DNA from: Comamonas testosteroni
GTDB taxonomy: Bacteria > Pseudomonadota > Gammaproteobacteria > Burkholderiales > Burkholderiaceae_C
Direction of reading: 5' to 3'
NCBI RefSeq assembly: GCF_030505195.1
Contig: NZ_CP129672.1
Span: forward strand, 1,612,001 to 1,676,000
Length of the DNA stretch: 64,000 bases
Made by a program: the position numbers and the translations under genes. A model generated the notes under the pieces. The model was not told the DNA's origin and did no database searches. It saw nothing but the letters and a program-made list of their open reading frames with translations. Every line of letters begins with the position of its first letter. The first letter of the stretch is position 1. Positions 27,591-36,973 of the stretch are shown in pieces.

Positions 27591-28148
27591 TTAGCTGCGC
27601 CAGCGTGATCCACGCGGCACATGGGCCACGAGAAACTCCATCTGGTCGGCCAGAATGCGGCGGTTTCTCAGGATGAAATCCTCCCACAGCGTGGGCGTGT
27701 AGGGCGTGTAGAGCAAAGGCATGCGGGCCTGCTCCGGCGTTCTGGCACCCTTGCGGTGATTGCAGGCGCGGCAGGCCGTGACCAGATTCATCCAGCTGTG
27801 CTGCCCGCCGGTGCTCACGGGGACAATGTGCTCGCGAGTGAGATCGCCCTCGTGGAACTGCCGCCCGCAATAGGCGCAGACACAGCGGTCACGCGCAAAG
27901 AGCTTGCCGTTCGTCAGCCCCGGTAGCAATTCGTGCGGGTTGATATTCGGCATGCCCTTGGTGCCGATGATGGAGTTGATGTGAATGACTGACTGCTTGC
28001 CCGTCACCGCATTGTGGCCACCACGAAAGCAGGCGATTTCGACACCGGCTTCCCAGCGCACATCTTCTGCTGCGTAATGCAGCGCCGCCTGCTCCAGCGT
28101 TACCCAGGACTGCGGCAGCCCCTGGGCTGTCAGCTTCAAGACTTTCAC
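27591..28148 (-). CDS. HNH endonuclease family protein
   Basis: This 185-residue protein begins at GTG 28148 (VKVLKLTAQGLPQSW), chosen because GGAGG sits 6 nt upstream; an open frame continues 174 nt further without a ribosome site. It has the zinc/HNH core CAYCG, LTREHIVPVSTGGQHSWMN and ACRACNHRKG. This short HNH protein is widespread in betaproteobacteria as a housekeeping-type gene of unknown role, with an N-terminal domain of about 70 residues. It does not look like a phage or homing nuclease. Confidence 0.88.
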   Translation of the reverse strand: MKVLKLTAQGLPQSWVTLEQAALHYAAEDVRWEAGVEIACFRGGHNAVTGKQSVIHINSIIGTKGMPNINPHELLPGLTNGKLFARDRCVCAYCGRQFHEGDLTREHIVPVSTGGQHSWMNLVTACRACNHRKGARTPEQARMPLLYTPYTPTLWEDFILRNRRILADQMEFLVAHVPRGSRWRS

Positions 28149-28330
28149 AACCAGCCTCCATACAGTCAAACATCGACCACGGAAAACGGACAAGCATCTT
28201 GGCGCTTTTGAGCACAATCGTGCAGCCTCCACAGCTGCCTGATTTGAAGCAATATACTCTGAAACTATGTCAAATTGACGGCTTGTGTCGCATGCATCGG
28301 CGCCAGTTGCTACAAATAACAAAGCAGCCC

Positions 28331-29392
28331 ATGAAGATTTTTCGCGGTATCAATCATCCCGGCCTGGCTCCGGCCTGCGCTGTGACTATTGGCAATTTTG
28401 ATGGTGTGCACCGGGGACATCAAGCCATGCTGGGCCTGCTCAAGGCCGAGGCGGCCCAGCGCGGCATTCCCAGCTGCGCCATGACCTTCGAGCCGCACCC
28501 GCGCGACTACTTTGCCAAGAAGCTGGGCAGGCCTGAGCTGGCCCCGGCCCGCGTGGGCACGCTGCGCGACAAGCTCAGCCAGCTCGAAGTCTGCGGCGTC
28601 GATCAGGTCGTGATCCTGCCCTTCAACCAGACTCTGGCCAGCCAAAGCCCCGAAGACTTCATTCAGGATGTATTGATCTCGGGTCTGGGCGCCAAATACG
28701 TGCTGGTGGGCGACGACTTCCGCTTTGGTGCCAAGCGCGCGGGCGACTACGCCATGCTGGACAACGCCGGCCAGGCTCTGGGCTTTGATGTGGCCCGCAT
28801 GAACAGCTATGAAGTCCATGGCCTGCGCGTGTCCAGCACGGCCGTGCGCGAGGCGCTGGCCGCCGGCGACATGCAGCAGGCCGCCAAGCTGCTGGGCCAC
28901 CCCTACCGCATCTCGGGCCATGTGGTGCATGGACGCAAGCTGGGCCGCAAGCTGGCCGAATCACAAAGCGGGGCCGAGGACGGTTTTCGCACGCTGAATC
29001 TGCGCTTCGACCACTGGAAGCCCGCCGCCAGCGGCATTTTTGCCGTGCTCGTGCACGGACTGACGGACCAGCCGCTGCAGGGCGTGGCCAACCTGGGCGT
29101 GCGCCCCTCGCTGGACCCCGACGACATCAACGGCGGCCGGGTGCTGCTGGAGACCCACTGTTTCGATTGGCCCGCCCAGCTGGGTGGAGAAGGTGCCTAC
29201 GGTAAAATCATCCGCGTGGAACTTCTGCACAAACTGCACGACGAGCTGAAGTATGACAGTCTCGATGCCCTGACGGTCGGCATCGCCAAGGACTGCGAAG
29301 ACGCGCGAGCGTTTTTCGCCTCGGCCCACATACCGTCCCATACCTCGTCGCACACAGAGACCCGTCGCCAGACCACGCGCGACCGAATTTGA
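28331..29392 (+). CDS. ribF: Bifunctional riboflavin kinase/FAD synthetase RibF
   Basis: This 353-residue enzyme makes FMN and FAD. The FMN adenylyltransferase motif GNFDGVHRGHQ is at residues 21-31, with LVGDDFRFG further on; the riboflavin kinase domain starts with LLGHPYRISGHVVHGRKLGRKL near residue 180 and contains the LGVRPS loop. The C-terminus (HTSSHTETRRQTTRDRI) is longer than usual and not conserved. The ATG 28331 is set by the family start MKIFRGI. ileS follows 105 nt later. Confidence 0.95.
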   Translation: MKIFRGINHPGLAPACAVTIGNFDGVHRGHQAMLGLLKAEAAQRGIPSCAMTFEPHPRDYFAKKLGRPELAPARVGTLRDKLSQLEVCGVDQVVILPFNQTLASQSPEDFIQDVLISGLGAKYVLVGDDFRFGAKRAGDYAMLDNAGQALGFDVARMNSYEVHGLRVSSTAVREALAAGDMQQAAKLLGHPYRISGHVVHGRKLGRKLAESQSGAEDGFRTLNLRFDHWKPAASGIFAVLVHGLTDQPLQGVANLGVRPSLDPDDINGGRVLLETHCFDWPAQLGGEGAYGKIIRVELLHKLHDELKYDSLDALTVGIAKDCEDARAFFASAHIPSHTSSHTETRRQTTRDRI

Positions 29393-29497
29393 AGCTCGCT
29401 GCTCGCACGCCTCAGGCGCAGCAGCGCACTGGCGCTCACCTCACCATTCACGCCCTGGCAGAACTGCCCGGGCATTGCATTGCTTTCAAGGTTCCCC

Positions 29498-32353
29498 ATG
29501 TCTGATTCGAAGTCCAACAAGCCCGAAGCGTCCGCCTACCGCGCCACGCTGAACATGCCCGACACCCCCTTCCCCATGCGCGGCGACCTGCCCAAGCGCG
29601 AGCCCGCCTGGGCCAAGGAATGGGACGACAAGGGCATCTACAAGAAGCTGCGCGACGCCCGCAGCGGCGCGCCCAAGTTCATCCTGCACGACGGCCCTCC
29701 GTACGCCAACGGCAAGCTGCACATCGGCCATGCGGTGAACAAGATCCTCAAGGACATGATCGTCAAGAGCCGCCAGCTCGAAGGCTTCGACGCGCTCTAC
29801 GCACCGGGCTGGGACTGCCACGGTCTGCCCATCGAGAACGCCATCGAGAAGCTGCATGGCCGCAATCTGCCGCGCGACGAGATGCAGGCCAAGAGCCGCG
29901 CCTTTGCCGCCGAGCAGATCGATCAGCAGATGGTGGACTTCAAGCGCCTGGGCGTGCTCGGCGACTGGGACCACCCCTACAAGACCATGAACTACGCCAA
30001 CGAGGCCGCCGAGCTGCGCGCCCTGAAGAAGGTGATGGAGCGTGGCTTTGTCTACCGCGGCCTCAAGCCCGTGTACTGGTGCTTTGACTGCGCCTCCTCG
30101 CTGGCCGAGTTCGAGATCGAATACGCCGACAAGCAAAGTCAGACCCTGGACGTGATGTTCCCCGCAGCCGAGCCTGCCAAACTGGCCGCAGCATTCGGCC
30201 TGGACAAGCTCGACAAAGAAGCCTTCATCGTCATCTGGACGACGACGGCCTGGACGATTCCTGCCAACCAGGCGCTCAACGTCAACCCCGATCTGGAATA
30301 CAGCCTGGTGGAGACCGAGCGCGGCCTGCTGATCGTGGCCTCCGCCCTGGTCGAGAAATGCCTGGCCCGCTGGAAGCTGGAGGGCCGCGTGCTCGCCACC
30401 GCCAAGGGCGAAAAGCTCGACCACATGCCCTTCAAGCACCCGCTGGCCCATGTGGACAAGGGCTTTGACCGCATCTCGCCCGTGTACCTGGCCGAGTACG
30501 CCACCGCCGACGACGGCACCGGCATCGTGCACTCGGCCCCTGCCTATGGCGTGGATGACTTCAACAGCTGCATGTCCAACGGCATGGACTACAAGCAGAT
30601 CCTGAACCCCGTGCAGGGCAACGGCGTGTACGCGGCCGACCTGCCCCTGTTCGGCGGCCAGCATATCTGGAAGGCCGTGCCCGTCATCCTCGACGCCCTG
30701 AAGGTCGCGGGCCGCCTGATGGACACCACCACCATCAGCCACAGCTATCCGCACTGCTGGCGCCACAAGACGCCCGTCATCTACCGCGCGGCCGCCCAGT
30801 GGTTCATCCGCATGGACGAAGGCGAAGGCGTGTTCACCGATCCCGCGCAAAAGCCCGAGAAGACCCTGCGCCAGATCGCGCTGGACGCCATCGAGCAGAC
30901 CAACTTCTACCCGCAAAACGGTCAGGACCGCCTGCGCGCCATGATCGCCGGCCGTCCCGACTGGTGCATCTCGCGTCAGCGCAGCTGGGGCGTGCCCATC
31001 CCCTTCTTCCTGCATGTGGACACGGGCGCCCTGCACCCGCGCACCATGGAGATCATCGACCAGGCGGCAGCCATGATCGAGCAAGGCGGCATCGAGGCCT
31101 GGAGCCGCGTGAGCACCGAAGATATCCTGGGTGCAGAGGAAGCCAGGCACTACACCAAGAGCACCGACATTCTGGAAGTCTGGTTCGACTCGGGCTCCAC
31201 CTTCTGGCATGTGCTGCGCGGCACCCATCCCGAGCACCACCACGACAAGGGCCCCGAGGCCGATCTGTACCTGGAAGGCCACGACCAGCACCGCGGCTGG
31301 TTCCACAGCTCGCTGCTGCTGGCCTCGGCCATCTTCGGCCGCGCGCCCTATCGCGGCCTGCTGACCCACGGCTTCACCGTGGACGGCCAGGGCAAGAAGA
31401 TGTCCAAGTCGCTGGGCAACACCGTGGCCCCGCAGGATGTGTCCAGCAAGATGGGCGCAGAAATCATCCGTCTGTGGGTGGCCTCGACCGACTACTCGGG
31501 CGACCTGGGCATCGACGACAAGATCCTGGCCCGCGTGGTGGACGCCTATCGCCGCATCCGCAACACGCTGCGCTTTTTGCTGGCCAACACCAGTGACTTC
31601 GATGCGAGCAAGGACTCCGTGGCCTACGGCGAGATGCTGGAGATCGACCAGTTCGCGCTGGCGCGTTCGGCCCAGCTGCAGCAGGAGATCCTGGCCCACT
31701 ACAAGGTCTACGAGTTCCACCCCGTGGTCGCCAAGCTGCAGCTGTTCTGCTCCGAGGACCTGGGCGGCTTCTACCTGGACGTGCTCAAGGACCGCCTCTA
31801 CACCAGCGCCCCCAAGAGCCTGGCACGCCGCTCGGCCCAGACCGCGCTCTACCAGATCACCCAGGCGCTGCTGCGCTGGATGTCGCCCTTCCTGTCCTTC
31901 ACGGCCGAGGAAGCCTGGAAGATCGTGGGCCACAGCGAATCCATCTTCCTGGAAAAGTTCACCGAGCTGCCCGCCGGCGACGAAGGCCTGCTGGCCAAGT
32001 GGACGCGCCTGTGCGAGATCCGCAACCTGGTCAACAAGGACATCGAAGTGGTGCGCACCACCGGCGCCGTGGGCTCGTCCCTGCAGGCCGAAGTCACGCT
32101 CACGGCCGAGCCCGAGGACCTGGCCCTGCTGCAAAGCCTCAAGGACGATCTGAAGTTCGTCTTCATCACCTCGGCTGCGACTGCCGTGGCCGGCGATGCC
32201 CTGAGCACCACCGTGAAGGCCAGCGAGCACGCCAAGTGCGAGCGCTGCTGGCACTACCGTGAAGACGTGGGCGTGAACCCCGAGCACCCCTCGATCTGCG
32301 GGCGCTGCGACAGCAATCTGCACGGCACGGGCGAAGTCCGCACCAAGGCTTGA
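29498..32353 (+). CDS. ileS: Isoleucyl-tRNA synthetase
   Basis: This 951-residue class Ia synthetase has the HIGH motif in [12 protein letters not shown], the KMSKS loop in [10 protein letters not shown], the CP1 editing domain with [13 protein letters not shown], and a C-terminal zinc module with [12 protein letters not shown] and CGRCDSNL. The start [12 protein letters not shown] at 29498 is preferred over TTG 29480, since family N-termini begin near here. It is the middle gene of the conserved ribF-ileS-lspA cluster. Confidence 0.97.
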   Translation: MSDSKSNKPEASAYRATLNMPDTPFPMRGDLPKREPAWAKEWDDKGIYKKLRDARSGAPKFILHDGPPYANGKLHIGHAVNKILKDMIVKSRQLEGFDALYAPGWDCHGLPIENAIEKLHGRNLPRDEMQAKSRAFAAEQIDQQMVDFKRLGVLGDWDHPYKTMNYANEAAELRALKKVMERGFVYRGLKPVYWCFDCASSLAEFEIEYADKQSQTLDVMFPAAEPAKLAAAFGLDKLDKEAFIVIWTTTAWTIPANQALNVNPDLEYSLVETERGLLIVASALVEKCLARWKLEGRVLATAKGEKLDHMPFKHPLAHVDKGFDRISPVYLAEYATADDGTGIVHSAPAYGVDDFNSCMSNGMDYKQILNPVQGNGVYAADLPLFGGQHIWKAVPVILDALKVAGRLMDTTTISHSYPHCWRHKTPVIYRAAAQWFIRMDEGEGVFTDPAQKPEKTLRQIALDAIEQTNFYPQNGQDRLRAMIAGRPDWCISRQRSWGVPIPFFLHVDTGALHPRTMEIIDQAAAMIEQGGIEAWSRVSTEDILGAEEARHYTKSTDILEVWFDSGSTFWHVLRGTHPEHHHDKGPEADLYLEGHDQHRGWFHSSLLLASAIFGRAPYRGLLTHGFTVDGQGKKMSKSLGNTVAPQDVSSKMGAEIIRLWVASTDYSGDLGIDDKILARVVDAYRRIRNTLRFLLANTSDFDASKDSVAYGEMLEIDQFALARSAQLQQEILAHYKVYEFHPVVAKLQLFCSEDLGGFYLDVLKDRLYTSAPKSLARRSAQTALYQITQALLRWMSPFLSFTAEEAWKIVGHSESIFLEKFTELPAGDEGLLAKWTRLCEIRNLVNKDIEVVRTTGAVGSSLQAEVTLTAEPEDLALLQSLKDDLKFVFITSAATAVAGDALSTTVKASEHAKCERCWHYREDVGVNPEHPSICGRCDSNLHGTGEVRTKA

Positions 32354-32368
32354 GTCTTAAAAAGTGAG

Positions 32369-32452
32369 CTACCAGCGTATGCTGGTAGACATTTTCAGCA
32401 TTAAATCTTGCTGAAATCCTTTCAAATCAAGCGCTAACCGCTATCAAAAAAA
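32369..32452. repeat. Two hairpins and a repeat half-element between ileS and lspA
   Basis: CTACCAGC-GTAT-GCTGGTAG (32369-32388) is a perfect 8-bp stem with a tetraloop, and TTTCAGCA/TGCTGAAA (32393-32400 with 32409-32416) is a second. From 32429 the sequence AAGCGCTAACCGCTATCAAAA is one arm of the intergenic repeat family (copy C). The 117-bp spacer is thus almost all structured; it may act as an attenuator or processing site between the two genes. Confidence 0.6.
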
Positions 32453-32470
32453 CCTTAGCAAAGAGCTGCC

Positions 32471-32983
32471 ATGAGCAACACCCAGACCTCCTTCGCAGGC
32501 CTTGGCCGTATCTGGCCCTGGCTGCTGTGGGCGCTTGTCATCATCGGCGTGGATCAGATCACCAAGCAGATGATTCTGAGCACCTACCAGTATGGGGACT
32601 GGACTCCCATCACCGGCTTCTTCAACATCGTGCGCGCGCACAACACGGGCGCGGCCTTCTCCTTCCTTGCGGGCGGCAGCGGCTGGCAGCGCTGGCTGTT
32701 CGTGGCCATCGGCGTGATTGCCACCGTGCTCATCGTCTGGCAACTGCGCAAGCACCCTGGCGAGAAGATGTTCTGCCTGTCGCTGTCCAGCATTCTGGGC
32801 GGGGCCATCGGCAATGTGGTGGATCGCCTGCAGCACGGCTATGTGGTGGACTTCCTGGACTTCTACTGGGGCAGCAGCCATTTCCCGGCCTTCAACGTGG
32901 CCGACATGGGCATCACCCTGGGCGCCATACTGCTGATCCTGGATGAGGTTTTGCGCGCAAAACGCGCCAAGAACCAGCGCTGA
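32471..32983 (+). CDS. lspA: Lipoprotein signal peptidase LspA
   Basis: This 170-residue inner-membrane aspartyl peptidase cleaves prolipoprotein signal peptides after diacylglyceryl modification. It has four membrane helices. Catalytic Asp residues are in [18 protein letters not shown] and [11 protein letters not shown], and the N-terminal [10 protein letters not shown] motif is present. The length is normal. An AAAGAG-type weak ribosome site lies about 8 nt upstream. Confidence 0.96.
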   Translation: MSNTQTSFAGLGRIWPWLLWALVIIGVDQITKQMILSTYQYGDWTPITGFFNIVRAHNTGAAFSFLAGGSGWQRWLFVAIGVIATVLIVWQLRKHPGEKMFCLSLSSILGGAIGNVVDRLQHGYVVDFLDFYWGSSHFPAFNVADMGITLGAILLILDEVLRAKRAKNQR

Positions 32984-33006
32984 TAGGCATCAGCCGCTTT
33001 TCATCG

Positions 33007-33045
33007 GCAAGGCCCGCTGTCTCTTTAGCAGACTGCGGGCCTTGC
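33007..33045 (+). terminator. Hairpin downstream of lspA, probable terminator
   Basis: GCAAGGCCCGC (33007-33017) pairs perfectly with GCGGGCCTTGC (33035-33045), with an inner GTCT/AGAC stem. The following T content is low, so termination may be weak. Confidence 0.65.
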
Positions 33046-33058
33046 TCATTGCGCCCCC

Positions 33059-33148
33059 CTACCGGAGCAGCAAGCCGGCGGCTGCCAAGGCTGCCAGCAG
33101 CAGCAAAAGGAAGCCCACCGCAGCGGCACCGGACATGACAGGAATCAT
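33059..33148 (-). CDS. Candidate 29-residue single-pass membrane protein
   Basis: An ATG at 33148 opens a 30-codon frame ending in TAG at 33059. It encodes MIPVMSGAAAVGFLLLLLAA and then LAAAGLLLR, a single hydrophobic helix with a terminal Arg. AAGGTAGG lies 3-10 nt upstream, a better ribosome site than many genes here have. It stands on the strand opposite lspA and nptA-type genes, in a gap without other coding sequence. Expression and function are unknown. Confidence 0.45.
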   Translation of the reverse strand: MIPVMSGAAAVGFLLLLLAALAAAGLLLR

Positions 33149-33360
33149 GAGCCTACCTTTTTAATAGCATCGAACGCAATACAGATATACAGAAAGCTCG
33201 GCCAGCGCTGAAATCACATCCGTAGAAACGATGTTTTAAATAATTCGTTTTTGTTCTATTGTGTTCCTTATTCCGCACTTATTTGTGCGTGAAGAGTGAG
33301 TCATCCGGGCAGACCGACCTCACTCAGGGGTATATTAGGTCGCTCCTTCGCGGGCAGAAC
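33149..33360. other. Upstream region of the Na/Pi cotransporter gene
   Basis: The region holds an AT-rich stretch (33155-33300) and a TATATT box at 33331-33336, 24 nt upstream of the start at 33361. The box is flanked by an inverted repeat CGACCT (33315-33320) and AGGTCG (33337-33342), which could be an operator. No Pho box with the usual 11-bp repeats is evident. Confidence 0.45.
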
Positions 33361-35025
33361 ATGAAGCATTTATTGAATCTTTTAGCAGCCATTGCCCTGT
33401 TGATCTGGGGCTCTCAGATGGTTCGCACCGGCGTTCTGCAGGTCTTCGGCGCAAACCTTCGCAATATTCTTGCCCGCAGCATGCGCAACCGCTTGTCTGC
33501 GGCGCTGTCCGGCATGGGCGTCACAGCCCTGGTTCAGTCCAGCACGGCCACCTCGCTGATGACCTCGTCCTTTGTGGGCCAGGGCCTGATCACCTTGCCC
33601 TCGGCCCTGGCCGTGATGCGCGGTGCCGATGTGGGCACGGCCATGATGGCCGTGCTCTTCTCCACCGACCTCTCCTGGCTGTCGCCGCTGTTCATCTTTG
33701 TCGGCGTGGTGCTGTATATCTCACGCAAGGATTCCAAGCCCGGGCGTATCGGCCGCGTGCTCATCGGCCTGGGCCTGATGCTGCTGGCCCTGCGCCTGGT
33801 GGTGGAAGCCACCGAGCCCCTGCTACAGGCCCCTGCCGTGCGCACCCTGCTGGCCTCGGTCAGCAGCGATCTGTTCATGGAGCTGCTGCTGGGTGCGGTA
33901 CTGGCCGTGCTGGCCTATTCCAGCCTGGCCGTGGTGCTGCTGATTGCGGCCATGGCCAGCTCCGGTGCCATTCCGCTGGATGTGGCTCTGGGCCTGACCC
34001 TGGGTGCCAACCTGGGCAGCGGCCTGGTTGCGGCGCTCACCACTGCCAAATCGGCGGTGGAGGAGCGTCAGGTCACCATAGGCAATCTGCTGTTCAAGAT
34101 CATGGGCGTGGCCATCGTCGCCCCCTTTATCGGACTGTGGTCGCAGTACGCCCAGCCCTATCTGCCCAACGCCGGCCAGAACGTGGTGATGTTCCATCTG
34201 GCGTTCAATGTCTTCAACAGCCTGTGCTTTATCGGCCTGACCCAGATCGTGGCCCGCTGGGTGACGGCCATGCTGCCCAAGCCCGAGGAAGAAAGCGCGG
34301 CCAAACTGCTGCGCCCACGCCACCTGGACCCCTCGGCCCTGTCCACTCCCTCGCTGGCCATCACCTGCGCCGTGCGCGAGTCACTGCACCAGGCCGACGT
34401 CGTGGAGTCCATGCTGATCGGCCTGCAAAAAGTGGCCGAAACCGACGATGCCAAACTGTCCGAGGAAGTGCGCAACCTGGAAGGCACGGTGGACGACCTG
34501 TATTCGGCCATCAAGTACTACATGACCAAGATCTCGCGCGCCGAACTCGACGAGCGCGAAGGTCAGCGCTGGACGGAAATCATCAGCTTCACCATCAATA
34601 TGGAGCAGATCGGCGACATCATCGAGCGCGTGCTGCTGGATCTGGAAGACAAGAAGATCAAGAAGGGCCGCCAGTTCTCGGCCGCCGGAAAACAGGAAAT
34701 TCACGAGCTGACCCAGCATCTGCTGGACAATCTGCGCCTGGCCATGAGCGTCTTTCTCAATGGCAATGTGCGCGAGGCGCAAAAGCTGCTTGAGGAAAAA
34801 GCGCGCTTTCGCGATCTGGAACTGGCCTACTCGGCAACCCACCTGGAGCGCCTGTCGCAGCACACGGTTTCAAGCATAGAGACCAGCTCTTTGCATATCG
34901 ACATGATCAGCGACCTCAAGCGCATCAACTCGCTGCTGTGCTCGGTGGCCTACCCGATTCTGGAACAGGCCGGAGCCCTGGCGCCCAGCCGGCTCAAGTC
35001 CACCACACTGGAGAGCCAGCGCTAG
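33361..35025 (+). CDS. Na/Pi cotransporter family protein with C-terminal PhoU-like domain
   Basis: This 554-residue inner-membrane protein has two PNaS repeats: the QSSTATSLMTSSFVGQGL motif near residue 60 and the inverted-repeat copy around LGANLGSGLVAALTT near 220. Residues 340-540 form a helical PhoU-like domain. Proteins of this type (YjbB-like) move phosphate with Na+, often exporting excess. The ATG 33361 begins MKHLLNLLAAIALLIWG, a membrane helix; no strong ribosome site is visible (CGGGCAG). Confidence 0.9.
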   Translation: MKHLLNLLAAIALLIWGSQMVRTGVLQVFGANLRNILARSMRNRLSAALSGMGVTALVQSSTATSLMTSSFVGQGLITLPSALAVMRGADVGTAMMAVLFSTDLSWLSPLFIFVGVVLYISRKDSKPGRIGRVLIGLGLMLLALRLVVEATEPLLQAPAVRTLLASVSSDLFMELLLGAVLAVLAYSSLAVVLLIAAMASSGAIPLDVALGLTLGANLGSGLVAALTTAKSAVEERQVTIGNLLFKIMGVAIVAPFIGLWSQYAQPYLPNAGQNVVMFHLAFNVFNSLCFIGLTQIVARWVTAMLPKPEEESAAKLLRPRHLDPSALSTPSLAITCAVRESLHQADVVESMLIGLQKVAETDDAKLSEEVRNLEGTVDDLYSAIKYYMTKISRAELDEREGQRWTEIISFTINMEQIGDIIERVLLDLEDKKIKKGRQFSAAGKQEIHELTQHLLDNLRLAMSVFLNGNVREAQKLLEEKARFRDLELAYSATHLERLSQHTVSSIETSSLHIDMISDLKRINSLLCSVAYPILEQAGALAPSRLKSTTLESQR

Positions 35026-35041
35026 ATGCTGTGCCGCCGCC

Positions 35042-35857
35042 CTACCAGCCCATGTAGGCGGCAAGCACCAGGGACGCCTCGGGCGTGAAACAGCCCTGCA
35101 GCATCCATCCCTGGACCTCGGTCAGCTCCAGCCGCTCGAAACGCTGCACCTCGCCATCCTGATTCACAGGCTGCAGCGCATCGGGTACCAGGGCCGAGAA
35201 CCAGTCTATGCGCTCGACCATATAGCCCTGCCCCTCTGCTTCGTCGCTGGGTCTTGCGAACATTACATTTCCGCCGTGCCGAAGCTCGCCCAGTTCTGCC
35301 ACATGCAGGCCGGCCTCCTCCCAGGTTTCACGCGCCAGCGCCTCGGCCAGACCATCTGCCGCCGAGACCATGCCGCCCATCAAGGTATCCCACATGCCGG
35401 GGTTGTTGGCCTTGTCCTGCGAGCGCTGCTGCACCCAGATCGAGCCATCCGCGCAGACGCCCACCAGATGCACGGCTCTGGTGGCGATGCCCAGTGGCCG
35501 CACGGCACCACGCTCGACGGTTGCCAGTTGCTGGCCTTGCGCATTGCAGACCGCCAGTTGTTCATTGCGCCAGGCCCCGGCAAGACCGGCACTGCGCATG
35601 GCCAGGGCCAGCCGGTTCAGATTCTCGCTCGCCCCGCCCGCGCCCTTTAGAAGCCATTGCCCGGCAACCGACTGCAAGTCGACTTGGTGCACCGCCAGCA
35701 GCTCCTGCCCCAGCTTCCGAGCGAAGTCTTCCTCGATACTGCCGATCTGTTGATCATCAATGCACAGCGGCTGGCGCGGGCGCAGAGGCTGCCTGCTGGC
35801 CATGGCATGTTGTGCCTGCAGCCATTGCTGCTGGAGCGACGTGGTTTGCTGCTTCAT
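35042..35857 (-). CDS. Nudix hydrolase with DUF4743 N-terminal domain
   Basis: This 271-residue protein has a DUF4743-like N-terminus (about residues 1-115) and a C-terminal Nudix domain with RETWEEAGL. The Nudix box reads GMVSAAD in place of the usual GX5E, so the first Glu is Asp; the REx(W)EE metal-binding residues are intact. Related proteins hydrolyse nucleoside diphosphate derivatives or thiamine pyrophosphate analogues. GGGAG precedes the ATG at 35857 by 6 nt. It converges on the Na/Pi gene with a 16-nt gap. Confidence 0.88.
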   Translation of the reverse strand: MKQQTTSLQQQWLQAQHAMASRQPLRPRQPLCIDDQQIGSIEEDFARKLGQELLAVHQVDLQSVAGQWLLKGAGGASENLNRLALAMRSAGLAGAWRNEQLAVCNAQGQQLATVERGAVRPLGIATRAVHLVGVCADGSIWVQQRSQDKANNPGMWDTLMGGMVSAADGLAEALARETWEEAGLHVAELGELRHGGNVMFARPSDEAEGQGYMVERIDWFSALVPDALQPVNQDGEVQRFERLELTEVQGWMLQGCFTPEASLVLAAYMGW

Positions 35858-35993
35858 GAAAAATCTCCCATGCACTGCATTGTGCTCAGCTTCGCAAAAC
35901 GGGAAGGCTTGCATCACTATTGATGGTCACCAGTTTGCCGGCAACAACTGCGCCCGCAGGGCGCTGCAGCTCCAAAGGCCAGTGGCCGCGCGT

Positions 35994-35999
35994 TACAGT
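35994..35999 (+). promoter_or_regulatory. TACAGT box 8 nt upstream of the EamA transporter start
   Basis: The sequence GTTACAGTGACAACCC directly precedes the ATG at 36008, with no ribosome site. This fits a -10 box of a leaderless transcript. Confidence 0.35.
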
Positions 36000-36007
36000 G
36001 ACAACCC

Positions 36008-36907
36008 ATGAATTCCCCCCTGAAACCCGCCACGGTCGCCATGCTCAGCCTGGCTCCGGCACTTTGGGCCGGCAATGCCATCGTGGGCCGCCTCGCTCAC
36101 GATCTGATCTCGCCTTTCGCGCTCAACTTCCTGCGCTGGTGCATCGCCTTTGTGCTGCTGCTGCCGCTGGCGTGGCGGGTGCTGCGCAGGAGCAGTCCGA
36201 TCTGGCCGCTGTGGCGCCAGTACATGCTGCTCGGGCTGCTGGGCATCGGCTGCTACAACGCCTTGCTGTACCTGGCGCTCAAGACCTCGACCCCGCTGAA
36301 CGTGACGCTGGTGAGCTCCAGCATGCCGGTGTGGATGCTGGCCATAGGCCGGCTGTGCTGGGGTATTCGCGTCAGCCGCCGCCAGATGGGCGGAGCACTG
36401 CTGTCCGTGCTGGGCGTGGCGGTGGTGATGTCGCGCGGCAACTGGCAGACGCTGCTTGCTCTGCGCTTTGTGCCCGGCGACCTTTTCATGGTGCTGGCCA
36501 CCATCGCCTGGGCCTTCTACACCTGGCTGCTGTCGCGCAGCAGCGGCCCCCAGGAAGTGAAATCGCATTGGGCCAGCTTTTTGCTCGCGCAGATCGTTTT
36601 CGGCCTGCTCTGGTCCGGCCTTTTCACGGCCGGCGAAGCCTTGCTGGGCGAGTTCCGCCTGGCGCCGGGCTGGCCGCTGCTCGGCAGCCTGCTGTTCATC
36701 GCCGTGGGCCCGGCCATTTTGGCCTACCGCTTCTGGGGCATGGGCGTGCAGCGCGCCACGCCCGCCATTGCGGGCTTCTTCGGCAATCTGATTCCGCTGT
36801 TCACGGCCCTGCTGTCGATTCCCGTGCTCGGCGAAACCCCGCACCTCTACCACGCGCTTGCGTTTGCGCTGATCGTGACCGGCATCGTCGTGTCGTCGCG
36901 CAAATAA
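36008..36907 (+). CDS. EamA/DMT superfamily transporter
   Basis: This 299-residue protein has ten hydrophobic helices in two EamA repeats (about residues 12-140 and 155-290), with the second-repeat pattern GPAILAYRFWGMGVQR typical of RhaT/EamA exporters. Substrates of the family include amino acids and metabolites; nothing here narrows it. The ATG is preceded by a -10-like box and no ribosome site. Confidence 0.88.
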   Translation: MNSPLKPATVAMLSLAPALWAGNAIVGRLAHDLISPFALNFLRWCIAFVLLLPLAWRVLRRSSPIWPLWRQYMLLGLLGIGCYNALLYLALKTSTPLNVTLVSSSMPVWMLAIGRLCWGIRVSRRQMGGALLSVLGVAVVMSRGNWQTLLALRFVPGDLFMVLATIAWAFYTWLLSRSSGPQEVKSHWASFLLAQIVFGLLWSGLFTAGEALLGEFRLAPGWPLLGSLLFIAVGPAILAYRFWGMGVQRATPAIAGFFGNLIPLFTALLSIPVLGETPHLYHALAFALIVTGIVVSSRK

Positions 36908-36921
36908 ACGGCTGCCCCCCA

Positions 36922-36952
36922 GACAAAAGCCCCGCATTGCGGGGCTTTTGTC
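36922..36952. terminator. Bidirectional terminator between the EamA transporter and SDR genes
   Basis: A perfect 14-bp stem (36922-36935 with 36939-36952) closes on a 3-nt loop ATT, with four T on the plus strand and four on the minus strand inside the stem ends. It lies between convergent stops. Confidence 0.9.
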
Positions 36953-36973
36953 GTTTCGGTACTCGATCCCGGA

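Noticed and set aside
27019..27594. 191-codon frame in the decayed region as a real gene
   Set aside because: Cys/Arg/Pro-rich translation without a fold-like pattern, and the recognisable HIUase part lies in another frame.
27591..28148. HNH gene as part of a mobile element or homing endonuclease
   Set aside because: There are no flanking repeats, integrase or intron features, and this short HNH family is common as a chromosomal gene in the group.
29486..32323. A 945-codon frame opposite ileS
   Set aside because: Antisense shadow of ileS; no start context or recognisable domain.
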